From: CAYRWM01 sp964428055
Lineage (GTDB): Bacteria > Bacillota > Clostridia > Christensenellales > Christensenellaceae
Assembly: GCA_964428055.1 (NCBI GenBank)
Contig: CAYRWM010000026.1
Span: 1 to 28,482 of the forward strand
Length of the DNA stretch: 28,482 nt
Reading direction: 5' to 3'
Both the position numbers and the translations under genes were made by a program. Positions 7,211 to 16,129 of this stretch are shown piece after piece (positions within the stretch are counted from its first letter, which is position 1; every line of letters begins with the position of its first letter). The notes under the pieces are model-generated. The model had not been told where the DNA came from. It made no database searches and worked only from the letters and a program-made list of their open reading frames with translations.

Positions 7211-8668
7211 ATGGATTACCTGAGCATAATCGAGGATTACAATTCCCTCGACAACGAGGCCAAGAAAAAAGCCGTAAAAGACATATTCAGTATAGATGAA
7301 GGCCGTCCTCTTGCCGCATACATCGGCGAAGACAGCACAAGGAGCGTCCTTCGTATAATCGCCGACGCAGGCAGCAGGGCTGAATCACTGACCAAAGAGA
7401 ACAGCCGTCTGTTCCTGAGACTTCTGGAATCCGAAGACCCCAAGGTCCGTATGCTCACGGCCGAGATACTCGGAAACGCCGGCGGCTTTGACAGTGAGCT
7501 CATTAAGGCGTGCAGGGCTGAGCAGACGATGTTCACCCTCCCCTCATACCTTCTCGCAATAGGCAGGTCAAAGACTCCTGCAGCAAAGAGATATCTTGAG
7601 AATTACGACTTAAGGTCCGAAGTGGAAAAGCATATCGCAGAAGAAAAGGAAGCCTTAAGAAAAGCACTCGCTAATTTCATAGAGAGAAAGAACGTTTCAG
7701 TCAGGTTATCCGAAAATGACGTGCTGCTCCTTGACTGTGCAAATCCGGGCATAACAGCGGCGGAAGCAAAGGAAAAAGGAATAAAGGCAAAACGCAGCGG
7801 GCGCTACGTACTCGTAGGCGGCCTTAAAAAGTACAGCGACATATTTGCGCTTCGCACTTTCCAGACAGCATACATACTGCTTGGGAAGACGACATGGGAT
7901 GATATGCCCTCAAAGCTTAATTCTCTCGTCGGAGCGATCAGGTCCAGGATATCCGAGACCAACTACAGGCTTGAGATATCAGGCGTCACACATGAGAAGA
8001 GAGCTTCAGTGATGACATCGTGCATAGACGCGCTGGAGGGGCTCATAAACACACCTTCCTCCTACTCATTCGAGATCGAACTCAGGGATACCGGTTCCTG
8101 TGTGCTCATACTGGCCGATCCCCATCTTGACAGAAGGTTCGAATACAGGAAAAAGGCTGTGAGCGCATCAATATCGCCGTCAGTCGCGGCTGCGGTATGC
8201 TTTGCAGCCAAAGACTACTTTGACGGATACGACCGCGTTCTGGACGATTTCTGCGGCAGCGGAACAATGCTCTTTGAAAGAGCGTTCTATCCCCACTTCT
8301 CACTCACAGGTGTAGATATATCGCAGACAGCCGTGGACGCCGCGAAGGAAAACGCTGTCGCTGCAGGAAGAAAAGCGAAATTCTTTCATGCGGACGCCTT
8401 AAGATTCGACGGAAAGGAATATGACGAAGTCATATGCAACATGCCGTTCGGCATAAGGGTAAGCTCGCACAAAAAGAACGTGGAACTGTACAACGCATAC
8501 ATTAACCTTCTCCCGTCCATAATAAAGAAAGGCGGACACGCGTTCCTCTACACACACGAAAAGACGCTGATCGAAGACATATTCAGGAAAAAGAATATAA
8601 AGGTGATATCAAAGACCACGTTCGATGCCGGAGGGCTTTACCCGGCACTCTACATAATAGGATTCTGA
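7211..8668 (+). CDS. Trm14/UPF0020-type RNA methyltransferase with HEAT-like N-terminus
   Basis: A 485-residue protein. Residues 1-150 are short paired helices that read like degenerate HEAT repeats (for example 64-100). A middle region (about 165-310) may be a THUMP-like RNA-binding part. The C-terminal Rossmann methyltransferase has motif I DDFCGSGT (345-352), an acidic motif II (GVDIS, 367-371) and the target-base motif NMPFG (410-414). The last two are the pattern of Trm11/Trm14/TrmN and RlmL enzymes, which make N2-methylguanosine in tRNA or rRNA. The gene begins one base after the murG stop, with its ribosome site (CGGAG) inside the murG end. It closes with a strong terminator. The methyltransferase class is clear; which RNA and base is unknown. 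Confidence 0.8.
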   Translation: MDYLSIIEDYNSLDNEAKKKAVKDIFSIDEGRPLAAYIGEDSTRSVLRIIADAGSRAESLTKENSRLFLRLLESEDPKVRMLTAEILGNAGGFDSELIKACRAEQTMFTLPSYLLAIGRSKTPAAKRYLENYDLRSEVEKHIAEEKEALRKALANFIERKNVSVRLSENDVLLLDCANPGITAAEAKEKGIKAKRSGRYVLVGGLKKYSDIFALRTFQTAYILLGKTTWDDMPSKLNSLVGAIRSRISETNYRLEISGVTHEKRASVMTSCIDALEGLINTPSSYSFEIELRDTGSCVLILADPHLDRRFEYRKKAVSASISPSVAAAVCFAAKDYFDGYDRVLDDFCGSGTMLFERAFYPHFSLTGVDISQTAVDAAKENAVAAGRKAKFFHADALRFDGKEYDEVICNMPFGIRVSSHKKNVELYNAYINLLPSIIKKGGHAFLYTHEKTLIEDIFRKKNIKVISKTTFDAGGLYPALYIIGF

Positions 8669-8674
8669 AAAAAG

Positions 8675-8703
8675 AAAGGCTGTGCCGAAGCACAGCCTTT
8701 TTT
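8675..8703. terminator. Bidirectional intrinsic terminator
   Basis: A perfect 11-bp stem, AAAGGCTGTGC (8675-8685) with 8690-8700, loop CGAA (UUCG on the minus-strand transcript), followed by a T-run. It ends murG-methyltransferase (+) and uvrB-uvrA-DUF3786 (-). Confidence 0.92.
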
Positions 8704-8705
8704 GA

Positions 8706-9326
8706 TTACTTAAGTTTTTCCTCCAGCATCTCGAGGAGCCTCACCGCCATAAGACCGGCGGCCTCAACGTTGAGATACTTCTCAGCCGTTGAATCGCACA
8801 AAACCCTGCACTGGGCCGGGAACTCATCATCCGAAGGCCACAGACACATCTTGAACCTGAAATGAGGCATGAACATAAACTCCATGTTCAGATCCGCTAT
8901 GCCGCCGCACTTTATGCCGCCGAGCATAAGCCCGGCTTCCGCTACCTCTTCCATATCCGCTTTACCCAGTGACCTTTTTGCGATGCCGTCACACTGAGCG
9001 TCAAAGTACGCACCCCTTATCATACCGCCGACCCGGAATTCCTTGAGAGAAATATCCTCCCCTGTCATCTCGGTGCCCGAGGCGGCATCCATATACTGAA
9101 GTGCCGTCAGCTCCTGCCAAACATCTGTCTTCGGCTCAAAAACAAGGTCCGGCCATGAGACTGTTGTGTCGGTTCCGAGAGATATGAACGAGAAAACTCC
9201 TGCAGCTGCATCATACGTAAAACCGCATGCCGCCGACAGATCTTCCGGGCTTCTGCCGGAGAGCTTCTGCCTCGCGGATTTTATCATCTCGTCAAAGTTT
9301 CCCGTGTATATCTGATCAGTCCCCAT
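8706..9326 (-). CDS. DUF3786-like protein
   Basis: A 206-residue soluble protein of unknown function. The phase SDDEFPAQCRVLCDSTAEKYLNVE near the C-terminus and the overall length resemble the DUF3786 family, found in anaerobes. Four of its five cysteines lie in the C-terminal half, but with no clear metal motif. The start ATG overlaps the last 11 bases of uvrA, so it is translationally coupled to uvrA and is the last gene of the uvrB-uvrA unit. That arrangement hints at co-expression with excision repair but does not prove a shared role. The DUF assignment is from memory of the family pattern. Confidence 0.65.
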   Translation of the reverse strand: MGTDQIYTGNFDEMIKSARQKLSGRSPEDLSAACGFTYDAAAGVFSFISLGTDTTVSWPDLVFEPKTDVWQELTALQYMDAASGTEMTGEDISLKEFRVGGMIRGAYFDAQCDGIAKRSLGKADMEEVAEAGLMLGGIKCGGIADLNMEFMFMPHFRFKMCLWPSDDEFPAQCRVLCDSTAEKYLNVEAAGLMAVRLLEMLEEKLK

Positions 9327-12153
9327 TTTTCTTTCCGCCCTTAAGATGCTTTTTGAGATATTTTCCCGTAAGACTTGCCTTTTCAGCTGTTATCTCTTCA
9401 GGCGTACCGGAAGCTATGACTTCTCCTCCGTTCTCCCCGCCTCTGGGACCCAGGTCGATTATATAGTCGGCACACTTTATTACATCCATATTGTGCTCTA
9501 TCACGATCACGCTGTTTCCTGAATCCGTAAGCCTGTTCAGCACGTCAATAAGCTTCTTGATATCATCGGAATGCAGTCCGGTGGTAGGCTCGTCCAGAAG
9601 GAAGAGCGTCTTTCCGGTCTGTCTCTTTGAAAGATGCGTCGCGAGCTTTATGCGCTGCGCCTCTCCGCCTGAAAGCGTCGTGGACGGCTGGCCGAGCTTT
9701 ATATAAGTCAATCCCACATCCATAAGGACCTTGAGTTTGGACTCTATCGCGGGTATATTCTTAAAGAAGTCATAAGCCTCCTCCACAGTCATGTCCAGGA
9801 CCTCATGTATGTTCTTGCCCTTATATTTGACTTCCAGCGTCTCCCTGTTGTAACGCTTACCGTGACACACGTCACAGGGCACGTAAACATCTGAAAGGAA
9901 ATGCATCTCTATCTTTATGATGCCGTCGCCCGAGCACGCTTCACATCTTCCGCCCTTAACATTGAATGAGAACCTGCCCTTGCCGTAGCCGCGAACCTTC
10001 GCGTCGTGTGTCATGGCGAAGACATCGCGTATATGCGAGAATACACCGGTATATGTCGCGGGGTTCGATCTGGGAGTGCGGCCTATCGGCGACTGATCTA
10101 TGTCTATGACCTTGTCTATCTGTTCAAGTCCGTCTATGCGCACGTGTTTTCCGGGTCTGTCCTTGCTCCCGTGGAGCTGCCTCATAGCGGCTCTCTTGAG
10201 TATGCTGTTGACAAGCGTGGACTTTCCGCTGCCTGATACACCCGTTACCGCAGTCATGACACCTAGCGGGAAAGGAACATCTATATGCTTAAGGTTGTTC
10301 TCCTCAGCGCCCACAACGGTTATCCATCCGGCAGGTTTCCTTCGCTCATCCGGAACGGGTATGGAACGTCTGCCCGAAAGATACTGCCCGGTTATCGATC
10401 CCTCACACGCCATGATCTCTTCGGGCGTACCCTGCGCTACTATGCGGCCGCCGCCGGCTCCGGCACCGGGCCCCACATCTATTATGTGATCAGCCGACAG
10501 CATCGTCTCTTCGTCATGCTCAACGACTATGAGCGTGTTGCCGAGATCTCTTAAGTCCTTCAAAGCGTTTATGAGCTTTATATTGTCGCTTTGGTGCAGG
10601 CCTATGCTGGGCTCGTCCAGTATATACAGAACGCCCATAAGCCCCGACCCTATCTGGGTCGCGAGCCTAATGCGCTGCGCCTCTCCGCCGGACAGCGTCT
10701 CGGCGGATCGGGAAAGCGTAAGATAATCAAGCCCCACATTTGCAAGAAAATCAAGCCTTGAGTTTAATTCTTTCATGACCTGTTCGGAGATAATCCTCTG
10801 CTTTTCAGTCATCTCGAGAGAATTCAGGTATTCCTTTATCTTCGTCACCGGAAGATCCGACAGCTCCGATATATTAAGAGAACCGACCCTGACCGAAAGG
10901 ACTTCGGGTCTGTACCTTCTGCCTCCGCATACCGGACATATCTCCTCGTTCATGTACTTTTCTATATCCTGCTTTACGGCTTCTGATTCCGTCGTGCGGT
11001 ATCTGCGCTCCAGGTTGTTGATTATACCCTCGAAACGTGTCATATATGATCCCGACATGTTCTCGGATTCATACTCGACTTTTATCTTCTCATCCGTACC
11101 GTAGAGAATTGCACGCCTTACTTTCTCGGGCAGATCCTTCCACGGCGTAGCCATGGAAAAACCGTACTTTTTCGAAAGGGCCTGAATGTTCTGGGAAGCT
11201 ATGGTGTTCGTGAACATGAGATTCCATCCGCTCACTCTTACAGCTCCGTCATTCAGGCTTTTGCTTTTGTCGGGTATTAGCAGATCCTCATCCACCTTCA
11301 TAACGCTGCCGAGACCTGTGCAGCTCGGACATGCGCCGTAGGGACTGTTGAATGAGAACATACGGGGCGACAGTTCCTCTATGCTGGTACCGCAGTCAGG
11401 ACAGGCATAGTTTTCACTGAAGAGAACGTCCTTACCCTCGTCCGTATTCCTTATTATGACAAGGCCCGAAGCCATCCTGAGCGACAGCTCTATCGATTCA
11501 GCCAGCCTGCCGGCCGAATCCTCCTTTATCTTTATCCTGTCAACAACGGCAGCTATGGAATGCTTTTCGTACCTCGCGAGCTCTATCTCATCCTCGAGAT
11601 CGCGCACTTCCCCGTCAACGACCGCACGGAGAAAACCGTCCTTTTTGAGGTTCTCAAGAACGCTCTTGTGGTGTCCCTTCTTCTCACGGATAACCGGAGC
11701 GAGCACCATTATCCTGCAATCCTTCATGCGGGCCATAACGTGATCGACCATCTGATCGACCGTCTGCCTTGATATCTTCCTTCCGCAGTTCGGACAGTAC
11801 ACGTCGCCTATACGGGCATACAGGAGCCTTAAGTAGTCATGTATCTCCGTTACCGTGCCCACAGTGGACCTCGGGTTTCTGCTGGTAGACTTCTGGTCTA
11901 TGGATATAGCGGGCGACAGGCCCTCTATAAGGTCAACATTGGGTTTGTCCATGAGCCCCAGAAACTGTCGCGCATAGGAAGACAGCGACTCCATGTACCT
12001 TCGCTGTCCTTCAGCGTATATCGTATCGAAGGCGAGCGAAGACTTGCCGCTTCCGGAAAGGCCGGTTATGACGACAAATCTGTCTCTCGGTATCGATACC
12101 GTAATGTTTTTGAGGTTATGTTCCCTCGCGCCTTTAATATATATACTGTCCAT
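9316..12153 (-). CDS. uvrA: Excinuclease ABC subunit A
   Basis: A 945-residue UvrA, full length. It is the damage-recognition ATPase of nucleotide excision repair, which loads UvrB. It has two ABC cassettes: Walker A GLSGSGKS (31-38) and GVSGSGKST in the second half, with two LSGGEAQRI signatures (ending RLA and KLA). Zinc cysteine pairs are present (CPNC; CPDC with CPSC; CPVC; CEAC with CDVC). The ATG lies three bases after the uvrB stop. The GGAGGG within the uvrB end is about 13 nt from the ATG, rather far, so efficient expression probably depends on coupling to uvrB. The DUF3786 gene overlaps its 3' end. Confidence 0.98.
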   Translation of the reverse strand: MDSIYIKGAREHNLKNITVSIPRDRFVVITGLSGSGKSSLAFDTIYAEGQRRYMESLSSYARQFLGLMDKPNVDLIEGLSPAISIDQKSTSRNPRSTVGTVTEIHDYLRLLYARIGDVYCPNCGRKISRQTVDQMVDHVMARMKDCRIMVLAPVIREKKGHHKSVLENLKKDGFLRAVVDGEVRDLEDEIELARYEKHSIAAVVDRIKIKEDSAGRLAESIELSLRMASGLVIIRNTDEGKDVLFSENYACPDCGTSIEELSPRMFSFNSPYGACPSCTGLGSVMKVDEDLLIPDKSKSLNDGAVRVSGWNLMFTNTIASQNIQALSKKYGFSMATPWKDLPEKVRRAILYGTDEKIKVEYESENMSGSYMTRFEGIINNLERRYRTTESEAVKQDIEKYMNEEICPVCGGRRYRPEVLSVRVGSLNISELSDLPVTKIKEYLNSLEMTEKQRIISEQVMKELNSRLDFLANVGLDYLTLSRSAETLSGGEAQRIRLATQIGSGLMGVLYILDEPSIGLHQSDNIKLINALKDLRDLGNTLIVVEHDEETMLSADHIIDVGPGAGAGGGRIVAQGTPEEIMACEGSITGQYLSGRRSIPVPDERRKPAGWITVVGAEENNLKHIDVPFPLGVMTAVTGVSGSGKSTLVNSILKRAAMRQLHGSKDRPGKHVRIDGLEQIDKVIDIDQSPIGRTPRSNPATYTGVFSHIRDVFAMTHDAKVRGYGKGRFSFNVKGGRCEACSGDGIIKIEMHFLSDVYVPCDVCHGKRYNRETLEVKYKGKNIHEVLDMTVEEAYDFFKNIPAIESKLKVLMDVGLTYIKLGQPSTTLSGGEAQRIKLATHLSKRQTGKTLFLLDEPTTGLHSDDIKKLIDVLNRLTDSGNSVIVIEHNMDVIKCADYIIDLGPRGGENGGEVIASGTPEEITAEKASLTGKYLKKHLKGGKKNGD

Positions 12154-12156
12154 ATT

Positions 12157-14127
12157 CTAGAGCTTTCCCTCCAGGTCCATTATCATATCCCTGAGTCTGG
12201 CCGCAGCCTCGAACTCAAGCTCCGCAGCAGCCTGGAGCATCTGCTGCCTCAGTATCTCTATCTCGTTGCGGATCTGATCCGCAGTCTTCTTTCTTCCTTT
12301 GCGTTCTTTGCCGTCATCCTCTATCTTCTCGGATATGGACATGCTGTCGCCGACGGCTTTGACGACTGAAGCGGGCACTATGCCGTGCTCCTCGTTGTAC
12401 GCGGCCTGTATCGCGCGTCTCCTGTCGGTCTCGCGTGTTACGGCCTTGATAGACCCGGTCATGACATCTGCATACAGTATGACCCGGCCGGCAGCGTTTC
12501 TGGAAGCCCGGCCCACAGTCTGGATCATGGATGTCTCATTTCGGAGGAACCCTTCCTTATCGGCATCGAGTATCGCTACCAGAGCTACCTCGGGAATATC
12601 CAGACCCTCTCTTAAAAGGTTTATGCCGACCAGTACATCGAACTCTCCGAGCCGGAGGCCTCTCACTATATCTATCCTCTCGAGGGTATCCACATCGGAA
12701 TGCATGTATCTGACCCTGACACCGAGTTCGGTATAGTACTCCGTCAGCCTTTCGGCTAGGCTCTTGGTCAGAGTGGTCACAAGCACTCTGTAACCCTTTG
12801 CGACCGTATCGTTTATATCGCCCAGAAGGTCGTCCAGCTGACCTTCCACCGGTCTTATCTCTATCTTCGGATCGAGCAGTCCCGTAGGCCTTACGATCTG
12901 CTCCACCACCTCTCCTCCGGCGAGCTCGCGCTCATACGGTGCCGGAGTGGCGGATACGTAGACCGCCGTCTTTATGTGACGGTTGAACTCATCGAATGTG
13001 AGCGGCCTGTTGTCAAATGCCGACGGAAGTCTGAAACCGTAGTCCACCAGCATATGTTTTCTGGCCCTGTCACCGTTGTACATCGCTCTCACCTGAGGGA
13101 GCGTCGCATGGGACTCATCCACAAACAGTATGTAATCGTCCGGGAAGAAATCCATAAGCGTGTACGGCGGCTGGCCCGGACTCCTGCCGTCAAAGTACCT
13201 TGAATAGTTCTCGATGCCCGAGCAGTAACCGAGTTCCTGAAGCATCTCTATATCGTAGAGTGTCCTCTGATGTATCCTCTCCGCCTCAAGCAACAGCCCC
13301 TTTTCCTTAAACATCTCCTCCTGCGCTATGAGGTCACGTCTTATATCCGGAAGTCTGTCCAGGACCTTCTGCTTTTCCATTGCGTAGTGCGATGCCGGGA
13401 ACACCATTGCGAACTTGAGCGCCGCCTGCTTTTTTGATGTAAGGGCATCAACTTCCGATACCGAATCTATCTCGTCCCCGAAGAACTCAACCCTCAGCAT
13501 CTTCTCGCTCTGGGACGCCGGGACTATATCCACGACGTCTCCCCTTGCCCTGAAAGTGCCTCTGGTGAGTTCCATGTCGTTTCTCTCGTAGTTTATGTCT
13601 ATGAGTTTGGATATGAGTTCGTCCCTGTCCATCCTCTGGCCGGGCCGGAGTGAAAAACTCAGATCCCTGTACTCGTCAGGAGAACCTATGGAATATATGC
13701 ACGACACGCTCGCGACCACGATGACATCCCGTCTCTCCAGCAGGGACGATGTCGCAGAATGCCTCATCTTGTCTATCTCATCGTTTATACTCGCGTCCTT
13801 TTCTATATACAGATCCTTCCCCGGAACGTACGCTTCGGGCTGGTAGTAATCGTAATACGACACAAAGAACTCGACCGCGTTCTCCGGGAAGAACTCCCTG
13901 AACTCCGAACAGAGCTGGGCGGCCAGTGTCTTGTTGTGCGCAAGGACGAGCACGGGCCTGTCGAACTCTGCTATGACATTTGCCATAGTGAACGTCTTGC
14001 CGCTGCCCGTAACGCCGAGCAGTACCTGAGCGTCCTTCCCGGCTTTTATGCCATCGGTGAGCTTCCTTATGGCTTCGGGCTGATCGCCCGAAGGGCTGAA
14101 CGATGAGTGAAGTTTGAATATACCCAT
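12157..14127 (-). CDS. uvrB: Excinuclease ABC subunit B
   Basis: A 656-residue UvrB helicase-like subunit, full length. Walker A is GVTGSGKT (38-45). The damage-probing beta-hairpin region has YYDYYQPEAYVP, helicase motif II is VDESH, and the C-terminal UVR motif (about 622-655) contacts UvrC/UvrA. The start ATG is odd: the bases before it (TTTTAACTGGTT) contain no Shine-Dalgarno, and only 13 nt separate it from an intrinsic-terminator hairpin that ends the upstream operon. No LexA-type box or convincing promoter is visible in the 39-bp gap. Transcription must come through the terminator, or from a promoter within the YbjQ-family gene or the hairpin itself. Confidence 0.97.
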   Translation of the reverse strand: MGIFKLHSSFSPSGDQPEAIRKLTDGIKAGKDAQVLLGVTGSGKTFTMANVIAEFDRPVLVLAHNKTLAAQLCSEFREFFPENAVEFFVSYYDYYQPEAYVPGKDLYIEKDASINDEIDKMRHSATSSLLERRDVIVVASVSCIYSIGSPDEYRDLSFSLRPGQRMDRDELISKLIDINYERNDMELTRGTFRARGDVVDIVPASQSEKMLRVEFFGDEIDSVSEVDALTSKKQAALKFAMVFPASHYAMEKQKVLDRLPDIRRDLIAQEEMFKEKGLLLEAERIHQRTLYDIEMLQELGYCSGIENYSRYFDGRSPGQPPYTLMDFFPDDYILFVDESHATLPQVRAMYNGDRARKHMLVDYGFRLPSAFDNRPLTFDEFNRHIKTAVYVSATPAPYERELAGGEVVEQIVRPTGLLDPKIEIRPVEGQLDDLLGDINDTVAKGYRVLVTTLTKSLAERLTEYYTELGVRVRYMHSDVDTLERIDIVRGLRLGEFDVLVGINLLREGLDIPEVALVAILDADKEGFLRNETSMIQTVGRASRNAAGRVILYADVMTGSIKAVTRETDRRRAIQAAYNEEHGIVPASVVKAVGDSMSISEKIEDDGKERKGRKKTADQIRNEIEILRQQMLQAAAELEFEAAARLRDMIMDLEGKL

Positions 14128-14135
14128 AACCAGTT

Positions 14136-14164
14136 AAAACAAAAGCCCTTTTTCAGGGCTTTTG
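14136..14164 (-). terminator. Intrinsic terminator between the YbjQ-family gene and uvrB
   Basis: A ten-base-pair stem CAAAAGCCCT/AGGGCTTTTG (14140-14149 with 14155-14164), loop of five bases. On the minus strand it ends CTTTTG and then TTTT. It begins two bases after the YbjQ-family stop codon and ends 13 nt before the uvrB ATG. It may be leaky and act as an attenuator for uvrBA. Confidence 0.75.
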
Positions 14165-14166
14165 CG

Positions 14167-14481
14167 TCATTCCACTATCTTTACCGCCGTGCCGTAAGCG
14201 ATGAACTCGGATGCGCCCTGCATGACCGATGAGGTCCCGTATCTGACGCATACGACCGCATCCGCTCCGAGAGCGGCCGCCTCGGCAAGCATCCTTTCGG
14301 TCGCGATCTCCCTTGCCTGGTTGACCATGTCGGTATAGCCTTTTATCTCGCCGCCTACGAGCGTCTTCATACCGGCCAGGAAATCAACGCCTATATTCTT
14401 TGACTGAACTATAGTGCCCCTGACAAGGCCGAGAACCTCAGTCTTTTTCCCGGGGATGCATTCAGTGGTATAAATGTTCAT
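14167..14481 (-). CDS. YbjQ/UPF0145 family protein
   Basis: A 104-residue YbjQ-type protein (UPF0145, the 'heavy-metal-binding domain' fold, assumed pentameric from family knowledge). Typical segments are GLVRGTIVQSKNIG, GGEIKGYTDMVNQAREIA and ALGADAVVCVRYGTSSV. The molecular role is unsettled despite the name; there is no Cys-rich metal site (three Cys in all). AGGAG lies 9 nt before the ATG. It follows the cupin gene by six bases, so it is the last gene of the panT-coaX-hom-cupin operon. Confidence 0.88.
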   Translation of the reverse strand: MNIYTTECIPGKKTEVLGLVRGTIVQSKNIGVDFLAGMKTLVGGEIKGYTDMVNQAREIATERMLAEAAALGADAVVCVRYGTSSVMQGASEFIAYGTAVKIVE

Positions 14482-14487
14482 TTATCA

Positions 14488-14832
14488 TTACTCCTTAATG
14501 ATGACAGCCATGAACTTCATGGGCGTATCGCCTGTGTTCGCAAGAGCATGACCCTCGCCGTCATACGTCATGGTGACCATACCGGGCTTAATCTCGTATT
14601 CGCCCTTACCGTTGTCATCATATGTACCCGTTCCTTCGAGGAAGTAATAGAACTCGCTCTCGCCGTGATGGGTATGGAATCCGACAGTAGCTCCGGCTTC
14701 GATCTCGACTATCGTCAGCAGGTTGTGGTTCTTTCCGAACTCGCTCTCCTCAAGGCATCTGTGGAATATAGCTTTTCCCTGTCCGCCGCAGAGACCCTCA
14801 TCATACTCTTTTTTAAGTTCATACTTGACCAT
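14488..14832 (-). CDS. Small cupin-domain protein
   Basis: A 114-residue single-domain cupin. Metal ligands are visible as H53, H55 and E60 in GFHTHHGESEFYYFLEG (cupin motif 1) and H95 in motif 2 (GEGHALAN). Small cupins include sugar isomerases, dioxygenases and sensors, so no reaction can be assigned. GGGGAG lies 8 nt before the ATG, and the gene starts 25 bp after the hom stop on the same strand with no terminator between. It is therefore probably co-transcribed with hom and the YbjQ-family gene. Confidence 0.88.
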   Translation of the reverse strand: MVKYELKKEYDEGLCGGQGKAIFHRCLEESEFGKNHNLLTIVEIEAGATVGFHTHHGESEFYYFLEGTGTYDDNGKGEYEIKPGMVTMTYDGEGHALANTGDTPMKFMAVIIKE

Positions 14833-14857
14833 TTTTTATTCTCCCCATATATATTTT

Positions 14858-16126
14858 TTATTCTTCAACCCTGATGCATGACTCTATATTGCCGATGCCC
14901 TCAAGGCCCTGTATCTTATCAAGCGCGCTTCTGATGTCATTCTCGTGCGCAGCATGCGTAACGAATATCATTGGAACGAACTCCCCGCCCTCGCCGTGCT
15001 GAAGCACCGACTTGATGCTGACGTCATTCTCTCCGAACACGGATGCGATCTTTGCCAGCATACCGGCTTCATCCGCCACATTTATCCTTATCATGTAGCC
15101 TGACTCCCAGTTGCTGTCTATCTCGAGCTCGGGGGATATCTCATCCTCGTTTACGAACGTGTTGTACTTGTGACGGCAGACATTCAGGCTGTATATCATA
15201 TCCGATACGAGAGCATTGGCCGTAGGCAGATCCCCGGCGCCGCGTCCGTAGAACATCATCTCTCCCACAGCACTGCCGTGCACGAATATGGAATTGAAGG
15301 AACCCTTTACGGATGCGAGCGGATGGTCCTTCGGGATGAACGTCGGATTGACTCTCATCTCAAGACGGTTGCCGCAGCGCTTACCTATCGCCAGAAGCTT
15401 AAGCTCGTAGCCGAGCTCCTTGCCGGCATCAATATCCTTCTTCGTTATCTTTGTTATGCCCTCCCTGTATATGTACTTGGGAGGCACATGTGCGTGGAAA
15501 GCGAGACTGCCGAGTATCGACAGTTTATACATCGTATCAAATCCGTCCACGTCAGCGGAAGGATTGGCTTCTGCATAACCCAGATCCTGGGCTTCTTTTA
15601 ATACGTCATCGAAATCACGGCCCTCATCCGCCATCTTTGACAGGATGTAGTTCGTCGTTCCGTTCATTATGCCGTACACCTTATCAATGGTATTGGACTG
15701 GAGCGAATCCCACATTGCCTTTATTATCGGAATGGCTCCGCCCACGCTCGCTTCGAAATAGAAACCGCTGCCGCTCTCCTTGGCGGCCTTCTCTATCTCG
15801 GGCCAGTGCTTGGCTATGAGTTCCTTATTGGCGGTAACGACCGTTTTGCCGGCGTTAAGGGCCTTAATAATAAACTCCTTTGCAGGGTTTATGCCGCCCA
15901 TGACCTCCGCAACTATGGATATAGTGGGATCGTTCACGATCTCGTCTATATCAGCCGCCTTGATCTCGTCCGGTATATCGATGGCATAGGCCTTGGCGAG
16001 AACCTTCGCCACATTGAAGCTTATGCTCTCCTTATGCTCTATTCTGGCTTTCTCATTCTGTATGACGGTATATATGCCCGAACCTACGGTTCCGAGGCCC
16101 AGTATCGCCACATTCACATTACGCAT
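14858..16126 (-). CDS. hom: Homoserine dehydrogenase
   Basis: A 422-residue monofunctional homoserine dehydrogenase, reducing aspartate semialdehyde to homoserine for threonine and methionine synthesis. The N-terminal NAD(P) fold has GLGTVG (10-15). The catalytic domain has NGTTNYILSKM, EANPSADVDGFD and YKLSILGSLAFHA. A C-terminal ACT domain (about 345-422) normally gives feedback inhibition by threonine. The start lies three bases after the coaX stop, with GGGAG in the coaX end. No thrB, thrC or aspartokinase is adjacent. The apgM-like gene at 21476-22690 is a candidate for the next step. Confidence 0.96.
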   Translation of the reverse strand: MRNVNVAILGLGTVGSGIYTVIQNEKARIEHKESISFNVAKVLAKAYAIDIPDEIKAADIDEIVNDPTISIVAEVMGGINPAKEFIIKALNAGKTVVTANKELIAKHWPEIEKAAKESGSGFYFEASVGGAIPIIKAMWDSLQSNTIDKVYGIMNGTTNYILSKMADEGRDFDDVLKEAQDLGYAEANPSADVDGFDTMYKLSILGSLAFHAHVPPKYIYREGITKITKKDIDAGKELGYELKLLAIGKRCGNRLEMRVNPTFIPKDHPLASVKGSFNSIFVHGSAVGEMMFYGRGAGDLPTANALVSDMIYSLNVCRHKYNTFVNEDEISPELEIDSNWESGYMIRINVADEAGMLAKIASVFGENDVSIKSVLQHGEGGEFVPMIFVTHAAHENDIRSALDKIQGLEGIGNIESCIRVEE

Positions 16127-16129
16127 TTG

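Noticed and set aside
14128..14166. LexA/SOS box before uvrB
   Set aside because: I looked for GAAC-N4-GTTC in the gap and found none; only a terminator hairpin is present.
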